DNA of 64,000 nt from Bacillota bacterium. Its GTDB lineage: Bacteria > Bacillota > Clostridia > Lachnospirales > CAG-274. The notes beneath the pieces were generated by a model, which was not told the DNA's origin, did no database searches, and saw nothing but the letters and a program-made list of their open reading frames with translations. Shown piece after piece: positions 53,835 through 63,245 of the stretch; position 1 is the stretch's first letter, and each line of letters begins with the position of its first letter. The position numbers and the translations under genes were made by a program. The stretch lies in NCBI GenBank assembly GCA_017543265.1, contig JAFYGI010000050.1, positions 1-64,000 on the forward strand, read 5' to 3'.

Positions 53835-55355
53835 TTGTTTTATCAAAATCCCGTTAAACGCGGCTTTTTTCCCGACCCGTCGATCGTAAGGGTCGGTGAG
53901 GACTATTACATGGTAAATTCCAGCTTTCAGTATTTTCCCGCCATACCCATATCACATTCAAGGGATATGGTGCATTGGGAAACCATAGGTCATGCAATAA
54001 ACAAAAGCGAGTATCTTGATCTGTCCGAGACCTTGGATTCAAGGGGGATATGGGCAAGCGATATTTCGTATTACGGCGGCAGGTTTTATATTTTTGCTAC
54101 CTTAAGGTACAATTATCAGACAAGTGACGAGCATCCCATGCGCGCCCAGCTTATGATGTATGCGGACAGACCCGAAGGGCCTTATTCAAAGCCCGTTATT
54201 CTGCCTGTTGACAATATAGACCCGTCTCATTTCGTAGATGACGACGGGAAGCATTACATGATAATCGCCCCGGGGATAACCGTTGTGCCTTTAAGTGACG
54301 ACTGCACAAAAGTCACGGGCGAGCCCGTACAGGTATGGGCGGGCACGGGAGAGCGCTGTCCCGAGGGACCGCATATTTTAAAAAAAGACGGTTGGTATTA
54401 TGCAATTCTGGCCGAGGGCGGCACAGGCTACGGCCACGGCATAAATGTCGGCAGGAGCAAAAGCCTTTTCGGGGAGTACGAGCCCTGTCCATATAACCCC
54501 GTTATGCGGCAGACAGACCCGTCGGCGCTTATCCAGCGGTCGGGTCACGGCAAACTTGTACAGACACAAAACGGCGATTGGCACTGCGTATATCTGTGCG
54601 GCAGACGAAACGGCGGAAACTATACCACGATAGGCAGGGAGACCGCACTTGACCCTGTAACATGGACGGAGGATGGCTGGTTTTTGATAAACGGCGGCAA
54701 GGGGCCGAGCGAAAAGCAGCTTTTTCCGAATTTACCCGAGGTAAAATATACGGAGAATAATTTTGAGGATTTTAAAAAGCCCTTGTCTTTAAACTGGGAA
54801 TGGGTAAGAAACCCCGATACGAAAAAATTTTATATTGACAAAAACGGCCTTACGCTTATTACAACAGCGGGAAATTTAAGTGATGTCTCTGCGAAAAATA
54901 CGCTTGTGCGCCGTGAAACGGAGCTGAGCTATACCGCGGAAACGCTTATGACCTTTACACCCGAAAAAGAGGGGCAAAAGGCGGGGCTTGTCTGCTATTA
55001 TTCAACGGCCACCTATGCCTGTGCTTCAAAGCGCATAAAAAACGGCAAATACATCCTTTCCCTTGATATAAACCGTAATTTCGGCGAGGAGAATATAGCC
55101 GAAATCGAAGTAGAGGACAGGCCGATATATTTAAGGGTAAGTGTAAAAGGCCTTGAAAGAAACTGGTATTATAGCTATGACAAAGAAAACTATACTTTTA
55201 TAGGCAGGCTTGAAAACTGCATCTACCTTTGTGACGAGGGCGTTCCAAACGACCCGAAAAGGCATACAGGTACACTTGTGGGCATATTTGCAAACAAAGG
55301 AAACTGCAAAGAGGATGCCGAGGCAAAATTCGTTTTTTTTGATTACAGGATATGA
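53835..55355 (+). CDS. Glycoside hydrolase family 43, beta-xylosidase-like (506 aa)
   Basis: Inverting glycosidase of the five-bladed propeller type, acting on xylosides or arabinosides. Catalytic set visible: general base in FFPDPSIVRVG, the pKa-setting Asp in NIDPSHFVDDDG, and acid Glu in CPEGPHIL. A C-terminal concanavalin-like beta-sandwich (about residues 310-505) is typical of GH43 xylosidases. There is no signal peptide, so it is cytoplasmic and would split imported oligosaccharides. The start is TTG at 53835, 5 nt after AAGGAGGTG. First gene of the operon. Confidence 0.88.
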   Translation: MFYQNPVKRGFFPDPSIVRVGEDYYMVNSSFQYFPAIPISHSRDMVHWETIGHAINKSEYLDLSETLDSRGIWASDISYYGGRFYIFATLRYNYQTSDEHPMRAQLMMYADRPEGPYSKPVILPVDNIDPSHFVDDDGKHYMIIAPGITVVPLSDDCTKVTGEPVQVWAGTGERCPEGPHILKKDGWYYAILAEGGTGYGHGINVGRSKSLFGEYEPCPYNPVMRQTDPSALIQRSGHGKLVQTQNGDWHCVYLCGRRNGGNYTTIGRETALDPVTWTEDGWFLINGGKGPSEKQLFPNLPEVKYTENNFEDFKKPLSLNWEWVRNPDTKKFYIDKNGLTLITTAGNLSDVSAKNTLVRRETELSYTAETLMTFTPEKEGQKAGLVCYYSTATYACASKRIKNGKYILSLDINRNFGEENIAEIEVEDRPIYLRVSVKGLERNWYYSYDKENYTFIGRLENCIYLCDEGVPNDPKRHTGTLVGIFANKGNCKEDAEAKFVFFDYRI

Positions 55356-55366
55356 AAGGTATTTTT

Positions 55367-56926
55367 ATGGACAGATGGACAGCCGATACGAGAAACGGCA
55401 GATACAAAAATCCCGTACTTTACACCGACTATTCCGACCCCGATGCAATAAGGGTCGGCGATGATTATTATATGACGGCGTCAAGCTTTTGCAATACCCC
55501 AGCTTTGCCGATACTTCACTCAAAGGATCTGGTAAACTGGGAGATAATAGGCTATGCGCTTGAAAACATCCCCGAGGAAAGATATAAAGATCCTATTCAC
55601 GGCTGCGGTGTCTGGGCGCCTGCAATAAGATATCACAACGATAAATTTTATATCTTTTTCCCTATGCCCGATGAGGGAATATATGTTACAACGGCAAAGA
55701 ATCCGCGCGGTGAATGGTCAGAGCCCGTTCGGATATTTAAAGGGGCGGGCTGGATAGACCCCTGTCCGTTTTGGGACGACGACGGGCGGTGCTATATGGT
55801 GTCGGCCTATGCACGCAGCCGTATAGGCTTTAAAAGCATTTTAAGGCTTACGGAATTAAGTCCCGACTGCACAAAAATTATAGATATGGGGAAGGATATT
55901 TTTGACGGAAATGTCAACGATCAGGAGACCGTAGAAGGCCCCAAGCTTTACAAAAGAAACGGCTATTATTATATCTTTGCCCCCGCAGGCGGTGTAAAAA
56001 CGGGCTGGCAGACGGTACTGCGCAGTAAAAGCATTTGGGGTCCCTACGAGTATAAAAATGTTATGCTTCGGGGTGATACCGATATAAACGGTCCACATCA
56101 GGGCGCGTGGGTAGATACCGTAACGGGCGAGGATTGGTTCCTGCATTTTCAGGATGTGTATGCTGCGGGCAGAATAGTGCATCTGCAGCCTATGCGCTGG
56201 GAAAACGACTGGCCGATAATAGGCGAGCCGAGGGGCGAATACGGCGTACCCGTAAGCGAGTACAAAAAGCCCGATGTCGGTGCGGAATATCCCGTTACAT
56301 ATATCCCGACAAGCGATAAATTCAACGGAGAAAAATTAGGCCTTCAATGGCAGTTTAACGCAAACCACGAAAATAACTGGTACGAAATGACGGGCGAGGG
56401 CATAAAGCTTTTCGCTGTAAACAAGGAAAAGGAAAGATGTATCTGCGATGTGAAAAATCTTCTTTTACAAAAATGGGCCTTTCCCGAGTTTACAGCCGAT
56501 GCCGAAATAGTGCTTGACAATATGAAAAACGGCGATATTGCGGGTATGGTGCATTTGGGTGTGAAATTTGCGGCGGTCTGTGTTGAAAAGAGCGAGAGCG
56601 GCTTTGCCGTTAAGCTAAAGCGCGGCAGTCAGACATTTGTAAACGAAAAAGCGGATGCAAGTGAGGAAACCGTTTATATAAGCGAATATAACGGCGATAA
56701 GATATTTTTCAGAAACACGGTCAAGCCCCGAGGTAAGGGCAAAGAGGGCGAAACACTTTGGGGAACAAGCCTTTCATACAGCAATAACGGCCATACCTTT
56801 AATGAAGTATGCAGCTTTACCGCCGAGGCGGGACGCTGGGTAGGCGTTAAGCACGGCGTTTTCTGTGCCCACGAGGGCGAAGGCGCGGGCGGCTTTGCCA
56901 AGGTAAGGGGTTTTATTTACAAATGA
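55367..56926 (+). CDS. Glycoside hydrolase family 43, second enzyme (519 aa)
   Basis: Like the preceding GH43 but of a different subgroup: base in DYSDPDAIRVGDDYYM, Asp in WIDPCPFWDDDG and acid in VEGPKLY. GVWAPAIRYH and ILHSKDLVNWE are common in bacterial beta-xylosidase/arabinofuranosidase members. A C-terminal beta-sandwich (DUF1349-like) is present and there is no signal peptide. ATG at 55367 is preceded by GAAAGG; an ATG at 55352 overlaps the stop of the first gene (ATGA) and is the alternative start. Confidence 0.88.
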   Translation: MDRWTADTRNGRYKNPVLYTDYSDPDAIRVGDDYYMTASSFCNTPALPILHSKDLVNWEIIGYALENIPEERYKDPIHGCGVWAPAIRYHNDKFYIFFPMPDEGIYVTTAKNPRGEWSEPVRIFKGAGWIDPCPFWDDDGRCYMVSAYARSRIGFKSILRLTELSPDCTKIIDMGKDIFDGNVNDQETVEGPKLYKRNGYYYIFAPAGGVKTGWQTVLRSKSIWGPYEYKNVMLRGDTDINGPHQGAWVDTVTGEDWFLHFQDVYAAGRIVHLQPMRWENDWPIIGEPRGEYGVPVSEYKKPDVGAEYPVTYIPTSDKFNGEKLGLQWQFNANHENNWYEMTGEGIKLFAVNKEKERCICDVKNLLLQKWAFPEFTADAEIVLDNMKNGDIAGMVHLGVKFAAVCVEKSESGFAVKLKRGSQTFVNEKADASEETVYISEYNGDKIFFRNTVKPRGKGKEGETLWGTSLSYSNNGHTFNEVCSFTAEAGRWVGVKHGVFCAHEGEGAGGFAKVRGFIYK

Positions 56927-56953
56927 TGTTTTATAAGAGAAGGGGCGAGAATT

Positions 56954-59353
56954 ATGAAAAAACGTATTATTGGGGCTATAATGGCGGCAGTTATGACTTT
57001 CGGCAGTATTTGTATAGTCAATGCCGAAAACAAAATACCCGCGTTTCCGGGTGCGGAGGGCGGCGGTATGTTCGCCAGCGGCGGACGCGGCGGCGAGGTC
57101 TATGTCGTTACCACCCTTGAGGACTACGACCCGACAAAGGATCTGCCCATAGAGGGCTCCTTCCGCGATGCGGTCAGCAAGGACAACAGGACGGTCGTGT
57201 TTAACGTATCGGGCGTTATCGACCTGAAAGGGCCTATGCGTATGCACGGCAAAAATATCACCATTGCGGGACAAAGTGCCCCCGGCGACGGCATTACGCT
57301 TTACGGCTACGAAACAAATGTCAGCCTTGCCGAAAATATAATTTTAAGGTATATGCGTTTCCGTCCCGGTGCCAAAAACGTACACCGCGGCGACTCCATG
57401 GATGCGCTTTGGGGCAGAGGCATGAAAAATATGATAGTTGACCATGTTTCTACATCCTGGTCAACGGACGAAACAATGTCTTTGTACCGTGCGGAAAATA
57501 TGACCGTGCAGTGGTCTATCATCTCCGAAAGTCTTGCAATGTCGGGACATACAAAGGGTCGCCACGGCTACGGCGCTATATGGGGCGGTGTGAACACCAC
57601 ATACCACCACAACCTTATTTCCGACCATACCTCGCGCAATCCGCGCATGGGCGGCGGTACACCCGAGGCGGACGACAACGACCACATAGCAAAATTTGAC
57701 ATACGCAACAACGTGATCTACAACTGGGGCTTCAACACCTGCTACGGCGGCGGCCGTGCGGACGTCAACTTTGTCTATAATTACGAAAAGCCCGGCCCCG
57801 GTACCCGTGACGAGGTAAAAGACAGGGTCATAGACTGCGGCGAAAAGAACAAGCCGGGACGATTTTATGTATACGGCAATGTTATCGAGGGCAATAAGGA
57901 AATAAGTGAGGATAACAGCAAGGGCATATATATCGGCGACAGCGCAAAGGACTTTACCGAGATAACCGACAAGGCGTTTGATATAGATGCCGTAAACCAT
58001 ATAAAAACAGACACGCCCGAGCAGGCGTATAAACTGGTGCTTGCAAGGGCGGGCGCGGTATATCCCAAACGTGATGCACTTGATGCACGGCTGATCGCAC
58101 AGGTCAAAAACGATACGGGCAGCTTTGCAAACCTTGACGAGCAGGTGGGCGGTCTGCCTTATACCAAGGAGATACGGCGACCGGACGACTTTGACAAGGA
58201 CCTTGACGGCATAGCCGATACATGGGAGCTTGCGCACGGACTCGATCCGACGAACAAAAACGACAGCAGGCTTTACTGTCAGGACGGCAGCGGCTACACA
58301 AATATCGAGGTTTATTTAAACTCTCTTGTTGACCCCGAATATGCACCCGAAAATCCGTCTGTCAAGCTTACGGAGCCTGCAAACAACGCAATATACGCCG
58401 TAGGTGATACGGTCAGGATAACTGCCGAGACAAGCGAAAATGTCGAAAAGGTGGAGTTTTACAACGGCAGCACGGTCTTTGCACAGACAGCGGAGGCACC
58501 CTATGAGGCAAAGCTTGAGGGTCTTGCGGACGGCACATATTATATCTCCGCAAAGGCAACGGACAAAAACGGCCTGCAAACACAAAGTGATGCGATCGCC
58601 GTACATATCAATACAAGCAATTTAAAGGACTGGACATCGGCCGACATAGGCAAGCCCGCCGTAAGCGGAAATGCCTCCGAAACGGGCGGTGTTTACACGG
58701 TCAAGGGCAGCGGCAAAATAGGCGGCAATGCGGACAGCTTCCACTATATGTACAAAACGCTTGTGGGCGACGGTGAGATAAGCGCAAAAATAGACAGCAT
58801 TACGGCGGTGGACAACCATGCCTTTTCGGGACTTATGATCCGTGACGGCTCAAAGGCCGATGCAAAGGCGATAGCCGTAGGTCTTTCGCACACCAAGCCT
58901 TACGAGTGGAAGGAGCCCGACCCCGAAACGGGAAAGGATGTCACTCTTTACAGAAATGCCTTTGGTATATACATGGTAGGCAGATACGAAACGGGCGCGG
59001 TCTTTGACGAGATAGCCGAAAACCTTGACAGCCTTGACAAAGCAAAAAGCTCGGGTGTGGCGCTTAAAAACGATATCCCGTTCAAGGATAAGGGCGATTT
59101 TCTGGGATACTATGTTAAATTAAGGCGTGAGGGCGACAAGTTTATATCCTATACGTCAAAGGACGGCGAAAACTGGGAAAAGCTTGCCGAGCGCACGGTC
59201 AAAATGGGTGAAAAGGTTTATATCGGCATAGCCGTTGACGGCAATAAGGTACATAACAGGCTCGATAACCTTAATACCGCAAAATTCTCCGATGTTAAAA
59301 CAGAGGGAAGTCAGACTGCATCGGGTAAGATAAGCTACGAAAAAAATAAATAA
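56954..59353 (+). CDS. Secreted pectate lyase, PL1-like, with Ig and C-terminal domains (799 aa)
   Basis: Cuts polygalacturonate by beta-elimination outside the cell. The signal peptide is residues 1-25 (ends CIVNAEN). The PL1 beta-helix starts PAFPGAEGGGMF and SGGRGGEVYVVTTLED; IILRYMRFRPG, DHVSTSWSTDE and DHTSRNPRMGGG carry the calcium-binding and catalytic-Arg regions. After about residue 455 come an Ig-like domain and a concanavalin-like domain (about 590-790). No dockerin. It stands between GH43 genes for xylosides and xylA/xylB, hinting at xylose-decorated pectin as substrate. Confidence 0.88.
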   Translation: MKKRIIGAIMAAVMTFGSICIVNAENKIPAFPGAEGGGMFASGGRGGEVYVVTTLEDYDPTKDLPIEGSFRDAVSKDNRTVVFNVSGVIDLKGPMRMHGKNITIAGQSAPGDGITLYGYETNVSLAENIILRYMRFRPGAKNVHRGDSMDALWGRGMKNMIVDHVSTSWSTDETMSLYRAENMTVQWSIISESLAMSGHTKGRHGYGAIWGGVNTTYHHNLISDHTSRNPRMGGGTPEADDNDHIAKFDIRNNVIYNWGFNTCYGGGRADVNFVYNYEKPGPGTRDEVKDRVIDCGEKNKPGRFYVYGNVIEGNKEISEDNSKGIYIGDSAKDFTEITDKAFDIDAVNHIKTDTPEQAYKLVLARAGAVYPKRDALDARLIAQVKNDTGSFANLDEQVGGLPYTKEIRRPDDFDKDLDGIADTWELAHGLDPTNKNDSRLYCQDGSGYTNIEVYLNSLVDPEYAPENPSVKLTEPANNAIYAVGDTVRITAETSENVEKVEFYNGSTVFAQTAEAPYEAKLEGLADGTYYISAKATDKNGLQTQSDAIAVHINTSNLKDWTSADIGKPAVSGNASETGGVYTVKGSGKIGGNADSFHYMYKTLVGDGEISAKIDSITAVDNHAFSGLMIRDGSKADAKAIAVGLSHTKPYEWKEPDPETGKDVTLYRNAFGIYMVGRYETGAVFDEIAENLDSLDKAKSSGVALKNDIPFKDKGDFLGYYVKLRREGDKFISYTSKDGENWEKLAERTVKMGEKVYIGIAVDGNKVHNRLDNLNTAKFSDVKTEGSQTASGKISYEKNK

Positions 59354-59368
59354 AGGAAGGTATGCAAA

Positions 59369-60682
59369 ATGAAAGAATATTTTCCCATGGTAAAAAAAGT
59401 CAAATACGAGGGGAAAAACTCAAAAAATCCCTTTGCATTCAAGTATTACGATGCCGAAAGGATAATTGACGGCAAGCCCATGAAGCAGCACCTTAAATTT
59501 GCAATGAGCTGGTGGCACACACTTTGTGCGGGCGGCGCAGACCCATTCGGAACTACCACCATGGACAGAAGCTACGGCCTCACCGACCCCATGGATATTG
59601 CACGGGCAAAGGTCGATGCGGGCTTTGAATTTATGACAAAGCTCGGCATAGAATATTTTTGCTTCCATGATGCCGATATTGCGCCGGAGGGCGAGACCTT
59701 TGCCGAAACAAAGAAAAACTTTTGGGAGATGGTTGACTATATCAAGACCAAAATGGACGAAACGGGCATAAAGCTTTTATGGGGTACGGCAAACTGCTTT
59801 AATGCGCCGCGTTATATGCACGGCGCAGGCACGTCCTGCAATGCACACAGCTTTGCTTATGCTGCGGCACAGATAAAAAATGCCATAGAGGCAACGGTTA
59901 AACTTGGCGGCAAGGGCTATGTTTTCTGGGGAGGACGCGAGGGGTACGAGACCCTTTTAAATACCGATATGGCGCTGGAGCTTGACAATATGGCACGGCT
60001 TATGCACATGGCGGTGGACTTTGGCAGAAGCATTGGCTTTGACGGTGATTTTTATATCGAGCCAAAGCCCAAGGAGCCCACAAAGCACCAGTACGATTTT
60101 GACAGCGCGACCGTTCTCGGCTTTTTAAGAAAATACGGCCTTGACAAGGATTTTAAATTAAATATCGAGGCAAACCACGCAACTCTGGCGGGTCACACCT
60201 TTGAGCATGAGCTGGCTGTGGCAAGGATAAACGGCGCATTCGGCAGCATTGATGCAAACAGCGGCGACCCCGATCTCGGCTGGGATACCGACCAATTTCC
60301 TACGGATGTTAAAACTGCCGCACTTTGTATGCTGGAGGTCATCCGCGCAGGCGGCTTTACAAACGGCGGCCTTAACTTTGATGCAAAGGTGCGCAGGGCA
60401 TCATTCACCTTTGAGGATATAGTTTATGCCTATATCAGCGGCATGGATACCTTTGCCCTGGGTCTTATCAAGGCCTATGAGATAATAGAGGACGGCAGGA
60501 TAGACGAGTTTATCAAGCAGCGCTATATCAGCTATACAAAGGGCATAGGCAAGGAAATAACGGACGGCAGAGCAAGCCTTGAAAGTCTGGAGGAATATAT
60601 CCTCAAAAATGACAAGGAGCAAATGCAAAGCGGCAGACAGGAGTATCTGGAGGCTATATTGAATAATATTCTTTTCGGGTGA
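59369..60682 (+). CDS. xylA: Xylose isomerase (437 aa)
   Basis: Converts D-xylose to D-xylulose in the cytoplasm. The metal- and sugar-binding motifs are intact: [12 protein letters not shown] (catalytic His), [24 protein letters not shown] and [13 protein letters not shown]. Length and N-terminal extension fit the class II isomerases of Firmicutes and Bacteroidetes. Start ATG with AAGGAAGG upstream. Fourth gene of the operon, 15 bp after the lyase and 4 bp before xylB. Confidence 0.96.
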   Translation: MKEYFPMVKKVKYEGKNSKNPFAFKYYDAERIIDGKPMKQHLKFAMSWWHTLCAGGADPFGTTTMDRSYGLTDPMDIARAKVDAGFEFMTKLGIEYFCFHDADIAPEGETFAETKKNFWEMVDYIKTKMDETGIKLLWGTANCFNAPRYMHGAGTSCNAHSFAYAAAQIKNAIEATVKLGGKGYVFWGGREGYETLLNTDMALELDNMARLMHMAVDFGRSIGFDGDFYIEPKPKEPTKHQYDFDSATVLGFLRKYGLDKDFKLNIEANHATLAGHTFEHELAVARINGAFGSIDANSGDPDLGWDTDQFPTDVKTAALCMLEVIRAGGFTNGGLNFDAKVRRASFTFEDIVYAYISGMDTFALGLIKAYEIIEDGRIDEFIKQRYISYTKGIGKEITDGRASLESLEEYILKNDKEQMQSGRQEYLEAILNNILFG

Positions 60683-60686
60683 TGAT

Positions 60687-62210
60687 ATGAGATATTTACT
60701 TGGTGCTGATATTGGCACATCGGGAACAAAGACGGTTTTGTTTGATGAAAATTTAAACGAGATAGCTTCTTCAATTGCCGAATATCCCATGTATCAGCCG
60801 CAAAACGGGTGGGCGGAGCAAAACCCCGAGGATTGGTACGGCGCAGTTGTGCAGACAGTAAAAGAGGTCGTCGGCAGATCGGGCGTAAATGCTGCCGATA
60901 TAAAGGGCATTGGCCTTTCGGGGCAGATGCACGGGCTTGTTATGCTGGACAAGTTCAACAGGGTGCTGCGCCCGTCTATTATCTGGTGTGACCAGCGCAC
61001 CGAAAAGGAATGCGGGCAGATAACCGAGCTTGTCGGGGCAAAAAGACTTGTTGAAATAACGGCCAATCCCGCGCTTACGGGCTTTACCGCCTCCAAAATA
61101 ATGTGGGTAAAAAACAATGAACCGCAGATATACGAAAAATGCCGTCATATCCTTTTGCCAAAGGACTATGTGCGTTTTATGCTGACGGGTGAGTATGCCG
61201 CCGATGTTTCCGATGCAAGCGGTATGCAGCTTCTGGATGTGCCGAAAAGGTGCTGGTCGGCCGAGATCTTAAATAAGCTTGGTATAGACGGGGAGCTTTT
61301 GGGAAGTGTTTTTGAAAGCTGTGAGATAACCGGATATATAACCGAGGATGCCGCAAAAATAACGGGACTTGCAGCGGGCACACCCGTTGTGGGCGGCGCG
61401 GGCGACAATGCGGCGGCGGCCGTCGGTACGGGTATCGTAAAAGAGGGCAGAGCCTTTACCACCATAGGCACCTCGGGCGTGGTTTTTTCACATACCGACA
61501 GACCGGTTATCGACAAAACGGGCAGGGTGCATACATTCTGCTGTGCCGTGCCCGATTGTTGGCACGTTATGGGCGTTACGCAGGCGGCGGGACTGTCGCT
61601 TAAATGGTTTGAGGATAATCTTTTAAAGGATATCGCTGTAAAAGCAAGGGAAAAGGGCACCGAGCTATACGATGTGATAAACGACCTTGCGCAGAACTCA
61701 CCCATAGGGGCAAACAGACTTATTTACCTGCCTTATCTAATGGGCGAAAGAACGCCGCACCTTGACGCGGACTGCCGCGGGGTGCTGTTCGGCCTTTCGG
61801 CAAGCCATACACAGGGCGATGTTATACGCGCCGTTATGGAGGGCGTTGCGTTTTCTCTTACCGACTGCAAGGATGTCCTCGGCGAGATGGGTATATGTGT
61901 CAATGATATGACTGCCTGCGGCGGCGGAAGCAAAAGCGATGTCTGGACAAAGATACTTGCAGACTGCTGCGGGACGGATATAAAAAGGCTCGGCACTGCA
62001 CAGGGTCCCGCACTTGGCGCGGCCATACTTGCGGGCGTGGGCGCGGGCGTGTTCGACAGTGTCCAAAGTGCCTGTGACAGATTTATCACGCCGAAAAGCA
62101 AGATATTATTCTCGCGGGAAAACAACCTTAAATATAAAAATATTCATTTTTTATACAAAAAATTGTATATTTCGCTTAAAGATGATTATAAGATACTTGC
62201 CAAGCTGTAG
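60687..62210 (+). CDS. xylB: Xylulokinase (507 aa)
   Basis: FGGY-family kinase giving xylulose 5-phosphate for the pentose phosphate pathway. DIGTSGTKTVL at the N-terminus is the phosphate-binding loop; GLSGQMHGLVML and IIWCDQRT are XylB marks, and TACGGGSKSDVW is the C-terminal FGGY signature. Length normal; the last 20 or so residues are Lys/Tyr-rich and unlike the family. Start ATG behind GGTGATG. Last gene of the xylose/pectin operon; no clear terminator follows. Confidence 0.96.
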   Translation: MRYLLGADIGTSGTKTVLFDENLNEIASSIAEYPMYQPQNGWAEQNPEDWYGAVVQTVKEVVGRSGVNAADIKGIGLSGQMHGLVMLDKFNRVLRPSIIWCDQRTEKECGQITELVGAKRLVEITANPALTGFTASKIMWVKNNEPQIYEKCRHILLPKDYVRFMLTGEYAADVSDASGMQLLDVPKRCWSAEILNKLGIDGELLGSVFESCEITGYITEDAAKITGLAAGTPVVGGAGDNAAAAVGTGIVKEGRAFTTIGTSGVVFSHTDRPVIDKTGRVHTFCCAVPDCWHVMGVTQAAGLSLKWFEDNLLKDIAVKAREKGTELYDVINDLAQNSPIGANRLIYLPYLMGERTPHLDADCRGVLFGLSASHTQGDVIRAVMEGVAFSLTDCKDVLGEMGICVNDMTACGGGSKSDVWTKILADCCGTDIKRLGTAQGPALGAAILAGVGAGVFDSVQSACDRFITPKSKILFSRENNLKYKNIHFLYKKLYISLKDDYKILAKL

Positions 62211-62243
62211 TATTTTGTTCATCAAAAGTTTAAAATTATTCTC

Positions 62244-62272
62244 TTGTATCATATTCGGATATATTGTACAAT
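62244..62272 (+). promoter_or_regulatory. Sigma-A type promoter for the 120-aa gene
   Basis: TTGTAT (62244-62249), 17 nt, TACAAT (62267-62272), about 58 nt before the start. CAAAAGTT (62223-62230) and AACTTTTG (62288-62295) flank it as a wide inverted repeat. Confidence 0.45.
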
Positions 62273-62330
62273 TATGTATGGGATAAGAACTTTTGGCAGG
62301 ATTACAAAATAGGGATAAGGGGATCGCTGC

Positions 62331-62693
62331 ATGGAAGACATAAAGAGAATAAGGTCAAAGCGGGACATCGCAGGGGAATTTGCTGCCGGTATGGGGATAC
62401 TGCAGTTTATGATCCTTCTGCCCGGTTATTTATACGGGTGGGTGTTTTTTCGCGTGTGGTATGATGCGTTGTATATGTATCTGCACGGGTATTATTTAAG
62501 CATTGCGGCGCAGACCGTCAATCTGGCTGCAATTTTGCAATTTATATATAACGACAGGAAATATGTAAAAAGCTATAACAGCCGTAACGACATACAAATA
62601 ACATATAGCATAAAGGCATATCTCGCCGCTTTTGCGGTACTGGTTCTGGCGGTGCTGATGTTTATACCGGCGGCTTTTTCTTGCTTGATTTAA
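62331..62693 (+). CDS. Small polytopic membrane protein (120 aa)
   Basis: Not recognised. A charged N-terminus (MEDIKRIRSKRD) is followed by three likely helices (about residues 20-42, 52-70 and 93-118), with the charged NDRKYVKSYNSRND loop between the second and third. Start ATG with AGGGGATCGC upstream. It has its own candidate promoter and is followed by an inverted repeat carrying another promoter. Confidence 0.55.
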   Translation: MEDIKRIRSKRDIAGEFAAGMGILQFMILLPGYLYGWVFFRVWYDALYMYLHGYYLSIAAQTVNLAAILQFIYNDRKYVKSYNSRNDIQITYSIKAYLAAFAVLVLAVLMFIPAAFSCLI

Positions 62694-62727
62694 GAAAATT
62701 GTAATAAATAATTAAGAATATATTTTG

Positions 62728-62775
62728 TTGAAATGCACCTTTTGTTGTTGTAAGATAATAGCATAAGGTGCATTT
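62728..62775 (+). promoter_or_regulatory. Promoter inside an 11-bp inverted repeat
   Basis: AAATGCACCTT (62731-62741) and AAGGTGCATTT (62765-62775) enclose the sequence from inside the -35 (TTGAAA, 62728-62733) to past the -10 (TAAGAT, 62751-62756; spacer 17 nt). It may be an operator or a hairpin terminator of the upstream gene. Confidence 0.45.
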
Positions 62776-62798
62776 TGTATTTGGTAAGGAGGGGTGTT

Positions 62799-63233
62799 AT
62801 GCAGATATACATTATTGTATTTATGGTCATGTGTGCTGCTTGCTTCGCGATTTGGCACGGTATAAATAACAGCACCGAAAAAAGCGGGCTTTTTCATGCC
62901 TTTGTTTTTGTGCTGCTTGTAATGGGTATTATCTGTCATGCCCCGCTTGCGCTTGAATATATACTGAATGAGCCGTCATTTCATTCACGCTTTTGCAATA
63001 CCCTGTATTATGCAATAAAAGATAATCCCGTTTTTTGTGTGTTTGACATCCCTGTTTTTATCGGGGCATGGATACCGGCTGTATACCTTATAGTGCCTGC
63101 TCTTGCCGTAATATTGCTTAAACTAAGATCACTAAAGCTAAAGGATAAGATCGTTGTTGTAATACTTACGGTTTTGTATGTATCAAGTGCATATGCGGCA
63201 GTCAGACAGGTAACAAGTTATTTTTGTCAATAG
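62799..63233 (+). CDS. Polytopic membrane protein (144 aa)
   Basis: Not recognised. Four hydrophobic segments (about residues 2-20, 32-50, 78-104 and 115-135). The start is ATG at 62799 behind AAGGAGGGG; an in-frame upstream codon at 62775 lies in the inverted repeat. It lies 12 bp before the WG-repeat lipoprotein gene, so the two are co-transcribed. Confidence 0.6.
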   Translation: MQIYIIVFMVMCAACFAIWHGINNSTEKSGLFHAFVFVLLVMGIICHAPLALEYILNEPSFHSRFCNTLYYAIKDNPVFCVFDIPVFIGAWIPAVYLIVPALAVILLKLRSLKLKDKIVVVILTVLYVSSAYAAVRQVTSYFCQ

Positions 63234-63245
63234 GGAGATGATAAA

